A stretch of DNA of 64,000 nucleotides from Prauserella shujinwangii (GCF_003001955.1 NZ_PVNH01000007.1:310001-374000), one strand, 5' to 3'. Shown: positions 17,550-26,680, counted from the first letter of the stretch. Program-made: numbers and translations. Notes: generated by a model not told the origin, from the letters alone.

Positions 17550-19502
17550 ATGCGCCCCACCGACATCGCACTGCTCGCCACGCCCGGCAGGCCCGCTCTG
17601 CGCGGTGACCTGCTTCTCGTCGCCGTCTCGCGGCCCGACCTGGCGGCCGACTCCTACCGGAGCTCGCTGTACCGGGTCGGGCCGGACGGCGCCACACCGT
17701 GGACCCACGGCGAACGCGACTCCGCGCCCGCCATCTCGCCGGACGGCCGGTGGGTCGCGTTCCTGCGGGCCACCGGCAAGTCCGGCCCGCTGTCCCGGCC
17801 GCAGCTGCACGTGATGCCCGCGGCGGGCGGGGAGTCGCGCCGGATCACCGAGCTGCCGCTCGGCGTCGAGGAGCCCGCGTGGGCGCCCGACTCGCGGCGG
17901 ATCGCGTTCCTCGCCCGCGTCCCCGAACCGGGACGCTACGGGCTGCCGGAGGGCGACGAGGCCGAGGCTCCCGCGGCCGAGGCGGAGGCGCCGAGGAGGA
18001 TCACGCGGTTCGACTACCGGCTCGACGACGTCGGGTTCCTCCGGGACCGGCCGAAGCGGCTGTTCGTGCTCGACGTCCTCGCCGACGAACCGGGCGAGCC
18101 GGAACCGCTCACCGGCGGCGCCACCGGGGTGTCCGACCCGGTGTGGGCACCCGACGGCGAGTCCGTGCTCGTGGTCGCGCCCCGCGACTGGGACCGCACC
18201 GAGACCCACCACAGCGACCTCTACACCGTCCCCGCGGCCGGGGGTGACCCGGTGCTCGCCGTGCGCACCGAGGGGAACGCCGCCCATCCCGTGGTGACCG
18301 GGGACGGCACGGTGCTCTACCTGGGCGCGGAGTTCACCGACTCGCCGGTCGCGCGCAACACCGGCCTGTGGGCCGCACCGCTGGGCGGCGAGCCGGCCGC
18401 GCCGCGCAGGCTCACCGACACGGAGTCCGTGGACTGCGCCGTCTCAGCTGGCCGCCCGGTCGTCTCCGGCGAGCGCGCGCTGGTGGTCGTGCGCCACCGG
18501 GGCGCCGCCGAACTGCGCGCCGTTCCGCTGACGGGGGAGCGGCTGCCGCTGGCCGGGCTCGACCTCCTGGCGGGGGAGCGTGCCGCGGTGCGCGCCGCCG
18601 ACGCCGACGGCGACACCGTCGCCGTGGTGGTGGCGGGACCGGCCGACGCGGGCGAGGTCGCCCTGCTGTCCCCGGAGGGCAGCCGCACGTTGACCGACTT
18701 CTCGGGGCCGTTGCGTGCCGAGGGGGTCCGCCCGGCCGAGGAGCTCACCGCCTCGGCCCCGGACGGCTACCCGGTGCACGGCTGGATCGTTCTCCCGGAG
18801 GGCGAGGGCCCGCATCCCGTCCTGCTCGTCGTGCACGGCGGGCCGTTCGCGCCGTACGAGTGGAGCCTGTTCGACGAGGCGCAGGTGTACGCCTCCGCGG
18901 GATACGCGGTGGTGCTGCCCAACCCGCGCGGCTCCGCGAGCTACGGCGAGGAGCACGGCCGCACCGTGCTGGGCAGGCTCGGCACGGTCGACGCCGACGA
19001 CATCCTCGCGCTGCTCGACGCCGCCCTGGAGCGGGCGGACACCGACGAGAGCCGGGTGGGCCTGATGGGCGGCTCGTACGGCGGGTTCATGACCGGCTGG
19101 CTCGCCGCGCACCACGGCGAGCGGTTCCGCGCGGCCTGGAGCGAGCGGGCCGTGAACGCGTGGGACTCGTTCACCGGCAGCTCCGACATCGGCTGGTTCT
19201 TCACGGGCGTCTACGTCGGCGACGACCCGGAGGAGCAGCGCCGCCGCAGCCCGCTGACGCACGCCGGGCGGATCCGGATCCCGTTCGCGGTCGTGCACTC
19301 CGAGCACGACTGGCGGTGCCCGGTCGAGCAGGCGCAGCGGATGTTCGTCGCGCTGAAGCGGAACGGCACCGAGACGGAGCTGCTGCTCTTCCCCGGCGAG
19401 GGGCACGAGCTGAGCCGGACCGGGCGGCCGCGGCACCGGGTGCACCGGTTCGAGGCGGTGCTCGACTGGTGGGCCCGGCACCTGTCCGCCCCCGGCTCGT
19501 GA
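17550..19502 (+). CDS. S9 family prolyl oligopeptidase-like serine peptidase
   Basis: A 650-residue cytosolic-type protein. The N-terminal 380 residues form a WD40/TolB-like beta-propeller (ISPDGRWVAFLR, WAPDSRRIAFLAR, WAPDGESVLVVAP repeats). The C-terminal alpha/beta hydrolase has nucleophile GLMGGSYGGFM, acid in VVHSEHDWRCPVEQAQ and His in FPGEGHELSRTG. It is expected to cleave short peptides after proline or act as an acylaminoacyl peptidase. The ATG lies 6 nt after TAGTGT, so the message is probably leaderless. Confidence 0.92.
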   Translation: MRPTDIALLATPGRPALRGDLLLVAVSRPDLAADSYRSSLYRVGPDGATPWTHGERDSAPAISPDGRWVAFLRATGKSGPLSRPQLHVMPAAGGESRRITELPLGVEEPAWAPDSRRIAFLARVPEPGRYGLPEGDEAEAPAAEAEAPRRITRFDYRLDDVGFLRDRPKRLFVLDVLADEPGEPEPLTGGATGVSDPVWAPDGESVLVVAPRDWDRTETHHSDLYTVPAAGGDPVLAVRTEGNAAHPVVTGDGTVLYLGAEFTDSPVARNTGLWAAPLGGEPAAPRRLTDTESVDCAVSAGRPVVSGERALVVVRHRGAAELRAVPLTGERLPLAGLDLLAGERAAVRAADADGDTVAVVVAGPADAGEVALLSPEGSRTLTDFSGPLRAEGVRPAEELTASAPDGYPVHGWIVLPEGEGPHPVLLVVHGGPFAPYEWSLFDEAQVYASAGYAVVLPNPRGSASYGEEHGRTVLGRLGTVDADDILALLDAALERADTDESRVGLMGGSYGGFMTGWLAAHHGERFRAAWSERAVNAWDSFTGSSDIGWFFTGVYVGDDPEEQRRRSPLTHAGRIRIPFAVVHSEHDWRCPVEQAQRMFVALKRNGTETELLLFPGEGHELSRTGRPRHRVHRFEAVLDWWARHLSAPGS

Positions 19503-19577
19503 CCGCCCCCGGTGGCGGGGACCGGGTTCCCCGTCGCGGGCCGGACGGTAGAACGCGTTCTCGGTAGGGTGTTCGCC

Positions 19578-20021
19578 GTGCTGAGACGAAAGCTCGTGGC
19601 CCTCGCCGTGGCCGTGGTGGGCGTGCTGGCGGTCCTGCCCCCCACGGCCGCGGCCGCCACCGGAACCACCGTGCGCCCGGCCGCGGCGCGGGCCTACCTC
19701 GACGCGCTGGTCACCCACGACGCCTCGGCGGTACCGCTCGCCCGCGACGCGCGGCGGGTGGAGAACGGCATCCCGACCGGCTTCAGCGGGGCGGACATCC
19801 GCTGGCAGCTCGAGCACGGTCCGCAGTACCGCGTGATCACCGGCATTCGCGAGCTGACCCTCACCGTCCGCGGTGACCGGGTCGACACGCGCTACCTGCT
19901 CGACACCGGCCTGCTGGGCATCGACCTGGTCACCACCGAGATCACGGAGTACTTCCTCGTCCGCGACGGCGAGATCCGCTACATCGACGCCACGATCGTC
20001 CCTCAGTTCAGCAGTACGTAG
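19578..20021 (+). CDS. Secreted protein of unknown function (possible DUF8021/NTF2-like)
   Basis: A 147-residue protein with a clear signal peptide (VLRRKLVALAVAVVGVLAVL then PPTAAAA) and a small alpha+beta domain (ARAYLDALVTHDASAVPLA, IRWQLEHG, ITEYFLVRDGEIRYIDATIV), resembling SnoaL/DUF8021 folds. The GTG at 19,578 lies 7 nt after TAGGGT (19,565-19,570). The 3' end overlaps the convergent RES gene by 19 bp. Confidence 0.7.
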   Translation: MLRRKLVALAVAVVGVLAVLPPTAAAATGTTVRPAAARAYLDALVTHDASAVPLARDARRVENGIPTGFSGADIRWQLEHGPQYRVITGIRELTLTVRGDRVDTRYLLDTGLLGIDLVTTEITEYFLVRDGEIRYIDATIVPQFSST

Positions 20022-20656
20022 TTCAGCTCCTGGCACACCCGGGCCAGTGGCACGTCGAGTCCGGGGTGGTCGAGGGACAGCAGCACGTCCGGGGCGGCGG
20101 GCAGCGCGCCGCCGGCGGGCGGGTCCCACAGGCACAGCGCGGGTGCCCCCGAGTCCATCGACGAGCGGTACCAGAGGCCGTCGAGGTCGGGAAACACCGC
20201 GCGGATCGCCCGCGCCCACGCCTGCGTGATCTTCTTCGGCCCGCTGGAGATCTCCTGGGACGCGCCGACACGGGTGGGCCACAGCCCGGACAGGTCCAGC
20301 AGCCGCAGGGTGCGCGAGGGCCGCACCACCACCAGGTGCGGTCCCCTGGTCTTGCGGTCCACGGTCGAGGTGGTCTGGTAGACCTCGGCCACGCTCGTCC
20401 GCACGGACAGCCCGAAGTACAGCACCCCGTTGCGGGGATCGGTGACGGGCGCGCCACGGCGCGGCTGCTGCGGGTCGAACCGGCCGTGCGGCAGTGGTCC
20501 GGTGTAGCGGAAGGTGTTCCAGCGCTGGGGGTGCCTGCCGTGCGCGGTGAAGATCCGGACCAGCCGCGTGCCCGGATGCACCGCCACGATGTCCTCCGTG
20601 CGGTTCAGCTCGTTGAGCAGGAGTGACCGCGCGGGCGGCAGGGGCAGCCTTGCCAT
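20003..20656 (-). CDS. RES domain toxin (NAD+ phosphorylase/glycohydrolase family)
   Basis: A 217-residue protein with the three hallmark positions that give the family its name: Arg in GTRLVRIFTAHG, Glu in VRTSVAEVYQTT and Ser in DGLWYRSSMDSGAPA. Characterised RES toxins (MbcT type) deplete NAD+ and are held in check by a DNA-binding antitoxin. The gene starts 37 nt after the stop of the HTH protein upstream on the same strand, as expected of a toxin-antitoxin operon. It may be chromosomally housekept rather than mobile, because there is no sign of transfer. Confidence 0.8.
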   Translation of the reverse strand: MARLPLPPARSLLLNELNRTEDIVAVHPGTRLVRIFTAHGRHPQRWNTFRYTGPLPHGRFDPQQPRRGAPVTDPRNGVLYFGLSVRTSVAEVYQTTSTVDRKTRGPHLVVVRPSRTLRLLDLSGLWPTRVGASQEISSGPKKITQAWARAIRAVFPDLDGLWYRSSMDSGAPALCLWDPPAGGALPAAPDVLLSLDHPGLDVPLARVCQELNYVLLN

Positions 20657-20693
20657 GAACTGTGACTACGTCTCCGTCGGCTGTGCTTCGCGG

Positions 20694-21278
20694 TCAGGCC
20701 GGGGTGCCCAGGGTGGCGACCAGCTGCGCCACGGGCTCGGGGTCGCCACCGGCGAGCAGCCACTGCCTCGGGGTGGCGGGCTTGCCGTTGATCACCAGGT
20801 CGGTCTGCGGGGTGCTCATGAACGAGGCCACCACGAGCGGGGGCTGGTCGTCCGGCACCGCGCGGAGCACCACGTCGAGGCCGGGCAGCACGCTGCTCGC
20901 GGTGAACTGCCACGCGGGCAGCCGCCAGCCGCCGTGGCCCTTCCAGCCGGTGAGCCTGCGTTCCTTCAGCCGGTGCCGGATGCGGCTGTCGTCGACGCCG
21001 AGCCGTTTGGCGGCGTCCTGCACCGACAGTGCCGAGTCGGCGAGCACCGCCTGCTCGGCGACGGTTCGCACGCGGTAGTCGGGTTCGCCCTCGCGGTGCG
21101 GCGTCAGGTCGAGACCCACCTCGGTCAGTGCGGCGCGCTGGTCGGCGGAGAAGTAGTGCGACGGGTCCGGGTTCGGCGGGGACAGCCTGCGCGCCGCGTC
21201 CTCGACGTAGGCGAGGAACTCCGCGGTGTCGGCCTTCAGCCCCGCCCTGGCCAACACGTCTCGCAGCGCAACAGTCAT
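20694..21278 (-). CDS. HTH antitoxin partner of the RES toxin
   Basis: A 194-residue protein. A helix-turn-helix of the excisionase/MerR-like sort is at about residues 85-115 (LSVQDAAKRLGVDDSRIRHR). A C-terminal domain ending in NGKPATPRQWLLAGGDPEPV resembles the toxin-binding end of Xre/MbcA/ParS antitoxins. TAATCT (21,285-21,290 on this strand) lies 6 nt before the ATG at 21,278 (MTVALRDVL), so the likely product starts there, two codons inside the longest frame, from a leaderless message. Confidence 0.75.
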   Translation of the reverse strand: MTVALRDVLARAGLKADTAEFLAYVEDAARRLSPPNPDPSHYFSADQRAALTEVGLDLTPHREGEPDYRVRTVAEQAVLADSALSVQDAAKRLGVDDSRIRHRLKERRLTGWKGHGGWRLPAWQFTASSVLPGLDVVLRAVPDDQPPLVVASFMSTPQTDLVINGKPATPRQWLLAGGDPEPVAQLVATLGTPA

Positions 21279-21439
21279 ACGCATAGATTAGCCTGGATGT
21301 GCGGGTTCGTGCGCTTGTTCCGACGAGAATGTGGCCGGATTCACCAGAATCGCTACGATTCGCACACGATCAAACACAACCCGTAGCGCGGCCGAGACAC
21401 AGCATGCCCGCCCGGGGGGCCCTTGTCCAGTGCCCGGAG

Positions 21440-22117
21440 TCACCGGGTGCCGAAGAACTCACCGGGCGTGCATCCCGTGAGTTCCCGGCAGTCGCGCGAC
21501 ATATGCGCCTGGTCGGCGTACCCGGCCGCCACGGCGAGCCGCGCGAGCTCCCGGATGCGCGGCGCGCGGGACAGCGCTCGCTGCAGGCGGGCGACCCGCA
21601 GATAGGTGGCGGGCCCGTAACCCACCGCCGCCGTGAACCGGCGGCGCAGCTGACGCTCGCCCACCCCGAGACCGGTGAGCGCGGCGGAGACCCGAGGGGC
21701 CCCGCGATCCAGCCGCGCCAGCAGCACCGCGAGCTCCGCGTCGGGCATCCCGGTGGCGTGCCGGGCCACCACGTCCGGCAGCGCGGCGGCGCGGTGCAGC
21801 AGGAGGTCGGTCACCGTGCGGCCGCGCCGTCCCCACAGCTCGTCGAGCGGCACCCGCCGGTTGGCCAGCTCGTCGGCGGGCACGCCCAGCACGCGCGGCG
21901 CGTGGCCCGGCCGGAACCGGGCGCCGTGGACGACGGTGCCCTCGCCGAGCGCACTCCGCCAGGGCCGGGTGTCGGGCCCGGCGACGAACACCTCGTCGCC
22001 CGCGACCACCAGGTCGAGGCAGCCGTCGGGCACGACGAGCTGCCGCCCGACGCTGCTCCGCCACAGGCAGCGCAGCACCCCGCTCAGCCGCGGCGGTGGT
22101 GGTGACTCGGCGTACAT
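21440..22117 (-). CDS. AraC family transcriptional regulator
   Basis: A 225-residue regulator with a short cupin-like N-terminal sensor (VVPDGCLDLVVAGDEVFVAGP) and a C-terminal double HTH: GERQLRRRFTAAVGYGPATYLRVARLQ, then ARLAVAAGYADQAHMSRDCRELTGCTPGEFF. The PDGC motif is common in DUF6597-type AraC regulators. The 21,300-21,439 gap downstream holds nothing I recognise. Confidence 0.88.
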   Translation of the reverse strand: MYAESPPPPRLSGVLRCLWRSSVGRQLVVPDGCLDLVVAGDEVFVAGPDTRPWRSALGEGTVVHGARFRPGHAPRVLGVPADELANRRVPLDELWGRRGRTVTDLLLHRAAALPDVVARHATGMPDAELAVLLARLDRGAPRVSAALTGLGVGERQLRRRFTAAVGYGPATYLRVARLQRALSRAPRIRELARLAVAAGYADQAHMSRDCRELTGCTPGEFFGTR

Positions 22118-22121
22118 ACGT

Positions 22122-22820
22122 TCATCGTGGCCCAGCGGCCCGACACCCGCCGCGCCCGCTTTCGGCGCTCGGCGACAGAAGACCGTGCTGCAGTGCGCGC
22201 AGGACGGCTCTGGTGCGATCGCGGACGCCTAGCTTCGTCAGCAGGTTCGACACGTGATTCTTCACCGTGCCCTCGGCCAGGTGCAGCGCCTCGGCGATCT
22301 CACGGTTGGCGTAGCCGCCCGCGAGCAGCCGCAGGATGTCGGTCTCGCGTGTGGTGAGGGGCCGCGGTGGCGGCAGGTCGTCGAACTCCTCCTGCCGCGG
22401 CAACTGTCCCGTCCTGCGGACCAGCCGTTCGGTGAGCGCGGGTTGGACGAGCGTGCCGCCGCCGGCCAGCGTCCGGATGGCGTCGACGAGCTGTTCCAGC
22501 GTGACGTCCTTGAGCAGGTAGCCGTGCGCGCCCGCGCGGAGCGCCCTGAGCACCAGCTCGTCGTCGTCGAACGTGGTGAGCACCAGCGTGGGCACCGTGC
22601 TGCCGCGTTCGCGCAAGGCCTCCAGCGTCGCGATGCCGTCCCTGCCCGGCATTCTGAGGTCGAGCAGCAACACGTCGGGCGGTTCACCGGTGACCAGTGC
22701 CAGCGCCTCGTCCCCGTCGGCGGCCTCACCCACGACGTGCACCTCGCCGGAGAGCTCCAGCAGGCCGCGGATGCCGTGCCGGACAATCGTCTGGTCGTCG
22801 ACCACGGTCACGCGGATCAT
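22122..22820 (-). CDS. NarL/LuxR-type response regulator
   Basis: A 232-residue protein. The receiver domain has phospho-acceptor Asp in VLLLDLRMPG, acidic pocket VVDD, conserved Thr in VLTTFDDD and Lys in YLLKD. The C-terminal LuxR HTH is LTTRETDILRLLAGGYANREIAEALHLAEGTVKNHVSNLL. It overlaps the kinase stop (ATGA, 22,817-22,820). An inverted repeat upstream of the neighbouring ABC genes is its probable target. Confidence 0.93.
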   Translation of the reverse strand: MIRVTVVDDQTIVRHGIRGLLELSGEVHVVGEAADGDEALALVTGEPPDVLLLDLRMPGRDGIATLEALRERGSTVPTLVLTTFDDDELVLRALRAGAHGYLLKDVTLEQLVDAIRTLAGGGTLVQPALTERLVRRTGQLPRQEEFDDLPPPRPLTTRETDILRLLAGGYANREIAEALHLAEGTVKNHVSNLLTKLGVRDRTRAVLRALQHGLLSPSAESGRGGCRAAGPR

Positions 22821-23938
22821 GGCACGGGCACCGTCGCTTCGACCTGGAATCCCGATCTACCGTCGAAAGACACCGCCCCGCCGAGCTGCTCGACACGTTC
22901 CCGCAGCCCCGTCAGCCCGTTGCCCGTCCGCACCAGCGGGGCGCCCCGGCCGTCGTCGTGGGCACGGAGCGTGATCGTGCCGGCCCCCGTGCGGGCGATC
23001 CGGATCCAGAGGTTCTCCGCCTCCGAGTGCCGGATGGCGTTGGTGACCACCTCCTGGGTGCAGCGGATCAGCGTGGCCGCCGCCGCCTCGTCCGGTTCGA
23101 CGTCCTCGTCGACGGCGAGATGCACCCGAGGACGCGGCAGGTCCGCGACGAGCTCCGCCAGCGCCGCACGCAGCGGGACCGCCCGGCCGCGCAGCTCACC
23201 GACCGCGGTGCGCACGTCGCCGAGCAGATCCTTGGTCAGCCGGCGGGCGCGCAGCACATGTGCGGTCACCGCCTGTCCGTCACGGTGCGAAGCGACCTCC
23301 AGCTCCAGAACCAGAGCGGTGAGCTGGTGACCGACGAGGTCGTGCAGCTCCCGCGCGATGCGCAGCCGCTCGGCCGAGCGGCTGGACTCGGCGAGCAACG
23401 CGGTCGCCGCCCGCAGTTCGGTGTTGGCCACGGCGAGCCGTTCCGTCGCCGCCGTCTCCCGCAACTGGCTCCACACCGCCCACACCGCACAGGCCTGGAG
23501 CGTCGCGTAGATCAGCGCGCTGAGCGCCGCGTCGAGTGGTGCGCCGCTGTTGATCGTCGCGACGAGCGCGACCACGGCGCTGTTTCCGGCGATCAGCAGT
23601 AGCGTCGCGCGGCGGGACACGAGATGTGCCGCGATCGCGGCGACGACCACCAGCAGGATGGCGGTCCAGCCGGCGCGTGGAGCCAGCAGCACGGTGCCCA
23701 CCGCGCACAGCCCGAAGGCGGACACCATCGGAGCGGGGTGGCGCCGGGCGAGCGGCCAGCGGGTGAACGCCAGCCCGAGCGTCCCGAGATAGCCCAGGTA
23801 GCAGGCCCACCACAGCCAGGCGGGCCCGGTCGTGGGCGCGCCGCCGGTGAGCTGCTCCAGCAGCACCGGAATGCCGACGAGGAGGCAGACCACGCACAGA
23901 CTGAGCGCGCCCCAGAGCTCGAGCCGCGACTCACGCAT
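22817..23938 (-). CDS. Membrane histidine kinase, HisKA_3 type
   Basis: A 373-residue NarX/DesK-like kinase: five to six hydrophobic segments over the first 150 residues, then the dimerisation and phospho-acceptor motif LRIARELHDLVGHQLTAL and the ATPase boxes EVVTNAIRHSEAENLW and DDGRGAPLVRTGNGLTGLRERVEQLGG. It is paired by a 4-nt overlap with the LuxR-type regulator and is divergent from an ABC-2 exporter that it very likely controls. Confidence 0.93.
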   Translation of the reverse strand: MRESRLELWGALSLCVVCLLVGIPVLLEQLTGGAPTTGPAWLWWACYLGYLGTLGLAFTRWPLARRHPAPMVSAFGLCAVGTVLLAPRAGWTAILLVVVAAIAAHLVSRRATLLLIAGNSAVVALVATINSGAPLDAALSALIYATLQACAVWAVWSQLRETAATERLAVANTELRAATALLAESSRSAERLRIARELHDLVGHQLTALVLELEVASHRDGQAVTAHVLRARRLTKDLLGDVRTAVGELRGRAVPLRAALAELVADLPRPRVHLAVDEDVEPDEAAAATLIRCTQEVVTNAIRHSEAENLWIRIARTGAGTITLRAHDDGRGAPLVRTGNGLTGLRERVEQLGGAVSFDGRSGFQVEATVPVP

Positions 23939-23973
23939 CGGCTCAGGTTACAAAGCCGCCGCGGCCGGCGCCC

Positions 23974-24012
23974 GTGCCGGAAGTCACGGGCTCGGTTGAT
24001 GACCTCCGGCAC
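23974..24012. promoter_or_regulatory. Inverted repeat, probable response-regulator site
   Basis: GTGCCGGAAGTCA (23,974-23,986) and TGACCTCCGGCAC (24,000-24,012) are 13-bp arms matching at 12 positions across a 13-bp spacer. It lies in the divergent gap between kinase and ABC ATPase genes, 25 bp upstream of a TAACGT -10 candidate (24,037-24,042) facing the ABC genes, a position suited to activation. Confidence 0.6.
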
Positions 24013-24087
24013 GCGCCGACCCGTCCCGTCCGCGCCTAACGTCGTCGGGCGCCGGCGCCCATCGTGGCCGACGAATCGGAGGTGAGC

Positions 24088-25023
24088 ATGTCCGGTACCA
24101 GTCCAGTGATCGAAGTCGATGAGTTGTGCAAGAGCTACGGCGGAACCGTCGCCGTCGACGAGGTGAGCTTCGCCGTAGCGCGGGGCGAGATCTTCGGCAT
24201 GATCGGGCCGAACGGCGCGGGCAAGACGACGACCGTCGAGTGCGTCGAGGGCATCCGCAAGCCCGACGCGGGCCGGATCAGTGTGCTCGGCCTGCATCCA
24301 CTGCGGGACCGGGCCCGGCTGCGCCAGGTACTCGGGGTGCAGCTGCAGCACGGCATGTTGCCGGACAGGCTGCGCGTCGGCGAGGCGCTCACCCTGTACC
24401 GATCGTTCTACCGCGATGGTGTCGAGCCCGAGCGGCTGCTGGCCGAGCTCGGGCTGACCGCCAGCCGCAACACGGCTTTCGCCGATCTTTCCGGTGGCCA
24501 GGCCCAGCGGCTTTCGATCGCACTCGCGCTCGTCGGGAAACCCAGGATCGCCGTCCTGGACGAGTTGACCACAGGCCTCGACCCGCAGGCCCGCCGGGAC
24601 ACCTGGGAGCTGGTGGAGCAGGTGCGCGAATCCGGGGTGACGGTGCTGCTGATCACCCATTTCATGGAGGAAGCGGAGCGCCTGTGCGACCGCGTCGCGA
24701 TCATCGACCGCGGCCGGCTCGCCGCGCTCGACACGCCGGACGGGCTCATCGCGCGAGCGGGTGTGCAGCAGCGGGTGCGTTTCCGTGCGACCGGACCGTT
24801 CGACCGGGCCAGGCTGGCAGGCCTGGCCGAAGTGTCCGGCGTGACGACTCAGCGGGGCGAGGCGGTGGTGACCGGCACCGGTGACCTGGCGCATGCCGTG
24901 AACGCCGAGCTGGTGCGCCAGGGCGTCGTGGCGACCGAGATCCGGCTGGATCGGGCCACTCTCGACGACGCGTTCCTCGCCGTGACCGGGCGCAGGCCGG
25001 CACCGGACGGGGAGAGGGAATGA
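24088..25023 (+). CDS. ABC exporter ATP-binding protein
   Basis: A 311-residue ABC-2 ATPase of the drug/lipid export type: Walker A GMIGPNGAGKTTTVE, signature DLSGGQAQRLSIALAL, Walker B RIAVLDELTTGLD and H-loop LLITHFMEEAERLCDRV. The ATG at 24,088 follows GGAGG; an upstream in-frame GTG at 24,064 lacks one. Its end overlaps the permease start (ATGA). Substrate unknown. Confidence 0.93.
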   Translation: MSGTSPVIEVDELCKSYGGTVAVDEVSFAVARGEIFGMIGPNGAGKTTTVECVEGIRKPDAGRISVLGLHPLRDRARLRQVLGVQLQHGMLPDRLRVGEALTLYRSFYRDGVEPERLLAELGLTASRNTAFADLSGGQAQRLSIALALVGKPRIAVLDELTTGLDPQARRDTWELVEQVRESGVTVLLITHFMEEAERLCDRVAIIDRGRLAALDTPDGLIARAGVQQRVRFRATGPFDRARLAGLAEVSGVTTQRGEAVVTGTGDLAHAVNAELVRQGVVATEIRLDRATLDDAFLAVTGRRPAPDGERE

Positions 25024-25796
25024 CCGCCGAGGCCGTTCCCACGTTGCGCCCGGGGCCCCGGGCGTGGGTCCTGCTGATCCTGACCGAGGGAAAACTCGTC
25101 GCCAGGGACACCGCCGGCCTGGTCATCCCGCTGGGTCTGCCAATGCTCATCATGGTGATGAACGGGCTGGGCTCGGACCGTGCCCCGGTGCCTGAGTTCG
25201 GCGGTCTGCCGCCCCTCGACGCCTATGTCGTGCCCCTGACGATCGCGATGGTGGTCGCGCTCGTCGGAGTCGTGAACATGCCGTCGTTCCTCGCCGCCTA
25301 CCGCAAGACCGGCGTACTGCGCAGGCTGTCGGTGACCCCGGCGCACCCGGCCATGGTGCTGGTCGCGCAGGTGGTGGTCAGTTTCGTCCAGTCAGTGTCC
25401 GGCGTGATCCTGGCGCTGGTGGTGGCCCGGCTCGCGTTCGACGTGACCGCTCCGCGGTCCGCACTCGCCGCGGTCGGCGTCTTCCTGCTCATCGCCGCCG
25501 CGATGTACTCGGTCGGCATGCTGGTGGCCGCGATCTCACCCACGGTGAACTCGTCCGTCGCGATCGGACTGGTCGTCTTCTTCGCGTTCTTTGCACTCGG
25601 TGGTGGGTTCGGCGGCAGGGAGAACCTGCCCGACTGGCTGGCCACCGCCGGTGCGTACCTGCCCTTCGGAGCGGGCATGGACGCGCTCGGCGCCTGCTGG
25701 ACGGGGACCGGCCCACACGGGGGCCAGATCGTCGCCCTCACGGTGACGGCGGTGCTGGCCGGGGTGGCATCGGCGCGGCTGTTCCGGTGGAGCTAG
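25020..25796 (+). CDS. ABC-2 exporter permease
   Basis: A 258-residue permease with six hydrophobic segments (LVIPLGLPMLIMVMNGLG, YVVPLTIAMVVALVGVVNMPSFL, VGVFLLIAAAMYSVGMLVAAI and others) and the ABC-2 family segment FLAAYRKTGVLRRLSVTPAHP. It is coupled to the ATPase by a 4-nt overlap. Together with the divergent two-component system it resembles the bacitracin/lantibiotic-type export and sensing modules; the substrate is not evident. The 212 bp after it hold nothing I recognise. Confidence 0.9.
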   Translation: MTAEAVPTLRPGPRAWVLLILTEGKLVARDTAGLVIPLGLPMLIMVMNGLGSDRAPVPEFGGLPPLDAYVVPLTIAMVVALVGVVNMPSFLAAYRKTGVLRRLSVTPAHPAMVLVAQVVVSFVQSVSGVILALVVARLAFDVTAPRSALAAVGVFLLIAAAMYSVGMLVAAISPTVNSSVAIGLVVFFAFFALGGGFGGRENLPDWLATAGAYLPFGAGMDALGACWTGTGPHGGQIVALTVTAVLAGVASARLFRWS

Positions 25797-26008
25797 ACGA
25801 CGCGGGCGGCCGTTCCGTCGCACCACCCGGGTCTCGCCGGGCGGCCTACCGAGCCGTACCGGGGATCGTCGTCCTGCAGCGCCGCGCCGCGGGACCGCTC
25901 GGATGTTGCGGTCGGCCTCCTGCTGATCGCATCCGGGGTCCCCGGTCCGCGTTCGTGCCGGTTCCGCGTTGTCCCGTCGGCGGCGCGCGACCGGGCGGGC
26001 CGGTCCGT

Positions 26009-26680
26009 TCAGCCGGTGAGGTGTGCGGTGTCGTTGAAACGGCGCACGATCCACGTCTCGCCGACGATGACGAGCTCGGAGATGGACCCGTTGTCGGCGC
26101 CGATGAAGGCGAAGGGCCGCGAGTCCGTGGCGAGCGCCAGAGCCTGCCCGATGACGCCGCCGTGGGTGAACACCGCGAGCCGGTGCCCGCGATGGGCGGC
26201 CGCAAGACGTTCGACGGCGCCCCGCACCCGCGCGGCGAAGGCCTCGGCCCGCTCCGCGCCCGGGATCACGTCCCAGCGCTGCTCGGCGCGCAGTCGCTGC
26301 GCGAGCGGATGGCCGTCGGCGAGGTGCTTGCGGTAGAGCCCGCCCTCCCACTCGCCGAGGTGCACCTCGCGCAGGTCCTCCTCGACCGAGGGCCGCAGGC
26401 CCAGCCGTTCGGCCAGCGGTGCGGCCGTCTCCGCGGTGCGGCGCAGCGGCGTGACGTAGATGGCGTCGATCGGCTCCGTCGCGAGCCGGTTCCCGACGCG
26501 CTCGGCCTGTGCCCTGCCCTCCGGTGCGAGCTCGGGGTCGCCCTGGCCGCCGACGAGCGGGAACGGCGAATCGGGGCGCGCGGGCGCGGACTCGCCGTGC
26601 CGGACCAGCAGGACCCGGGTGGCCTCCGGCGGCGGCTGGAAGCGGAACTGGCGGTACTCGCGCTGCTCGTCGGTGGTCAC
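26009..26680 (-). CDS. Histidine phosphatase (phosphoglycerate mutase-like) family protein
   Basis: A 223-residue protein with the RHG catalytic motif VLLVRHGESAPARPD, the second half-site YVTPLRRTAETAAPLAERLG and the closing VFTHGGVIGQALALA, which together form the phospho-His pocket. Substrate unknown. The GTG start at 26,680 (VTTDEQREYRQ) lies 8 nt after TAGTCT and just after the dispersed repeat; the longer open frame upstream runs through that repeat and is not coding. Confidence 0.88.
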   Translation of the reverse strand: MTTDEQREYRQFRFQPPPEATRVLLVRHGESAPARPDSPFPLVGGQGDPELAPEGRAQAERVGNRLATEPIDAIYVTPLRRTAETAAPLAERLGLRPSVEEDLREVHLGEWEGGLYRKHLADGHPLAQRLRAEQRWDVIPGAERAEAFAARVRGAVERLAAAHRGHRLAVFTHGGVIGQALALATDSRPFAFIGADNGSISELVIVGETWIVRRFNDTAHLTG

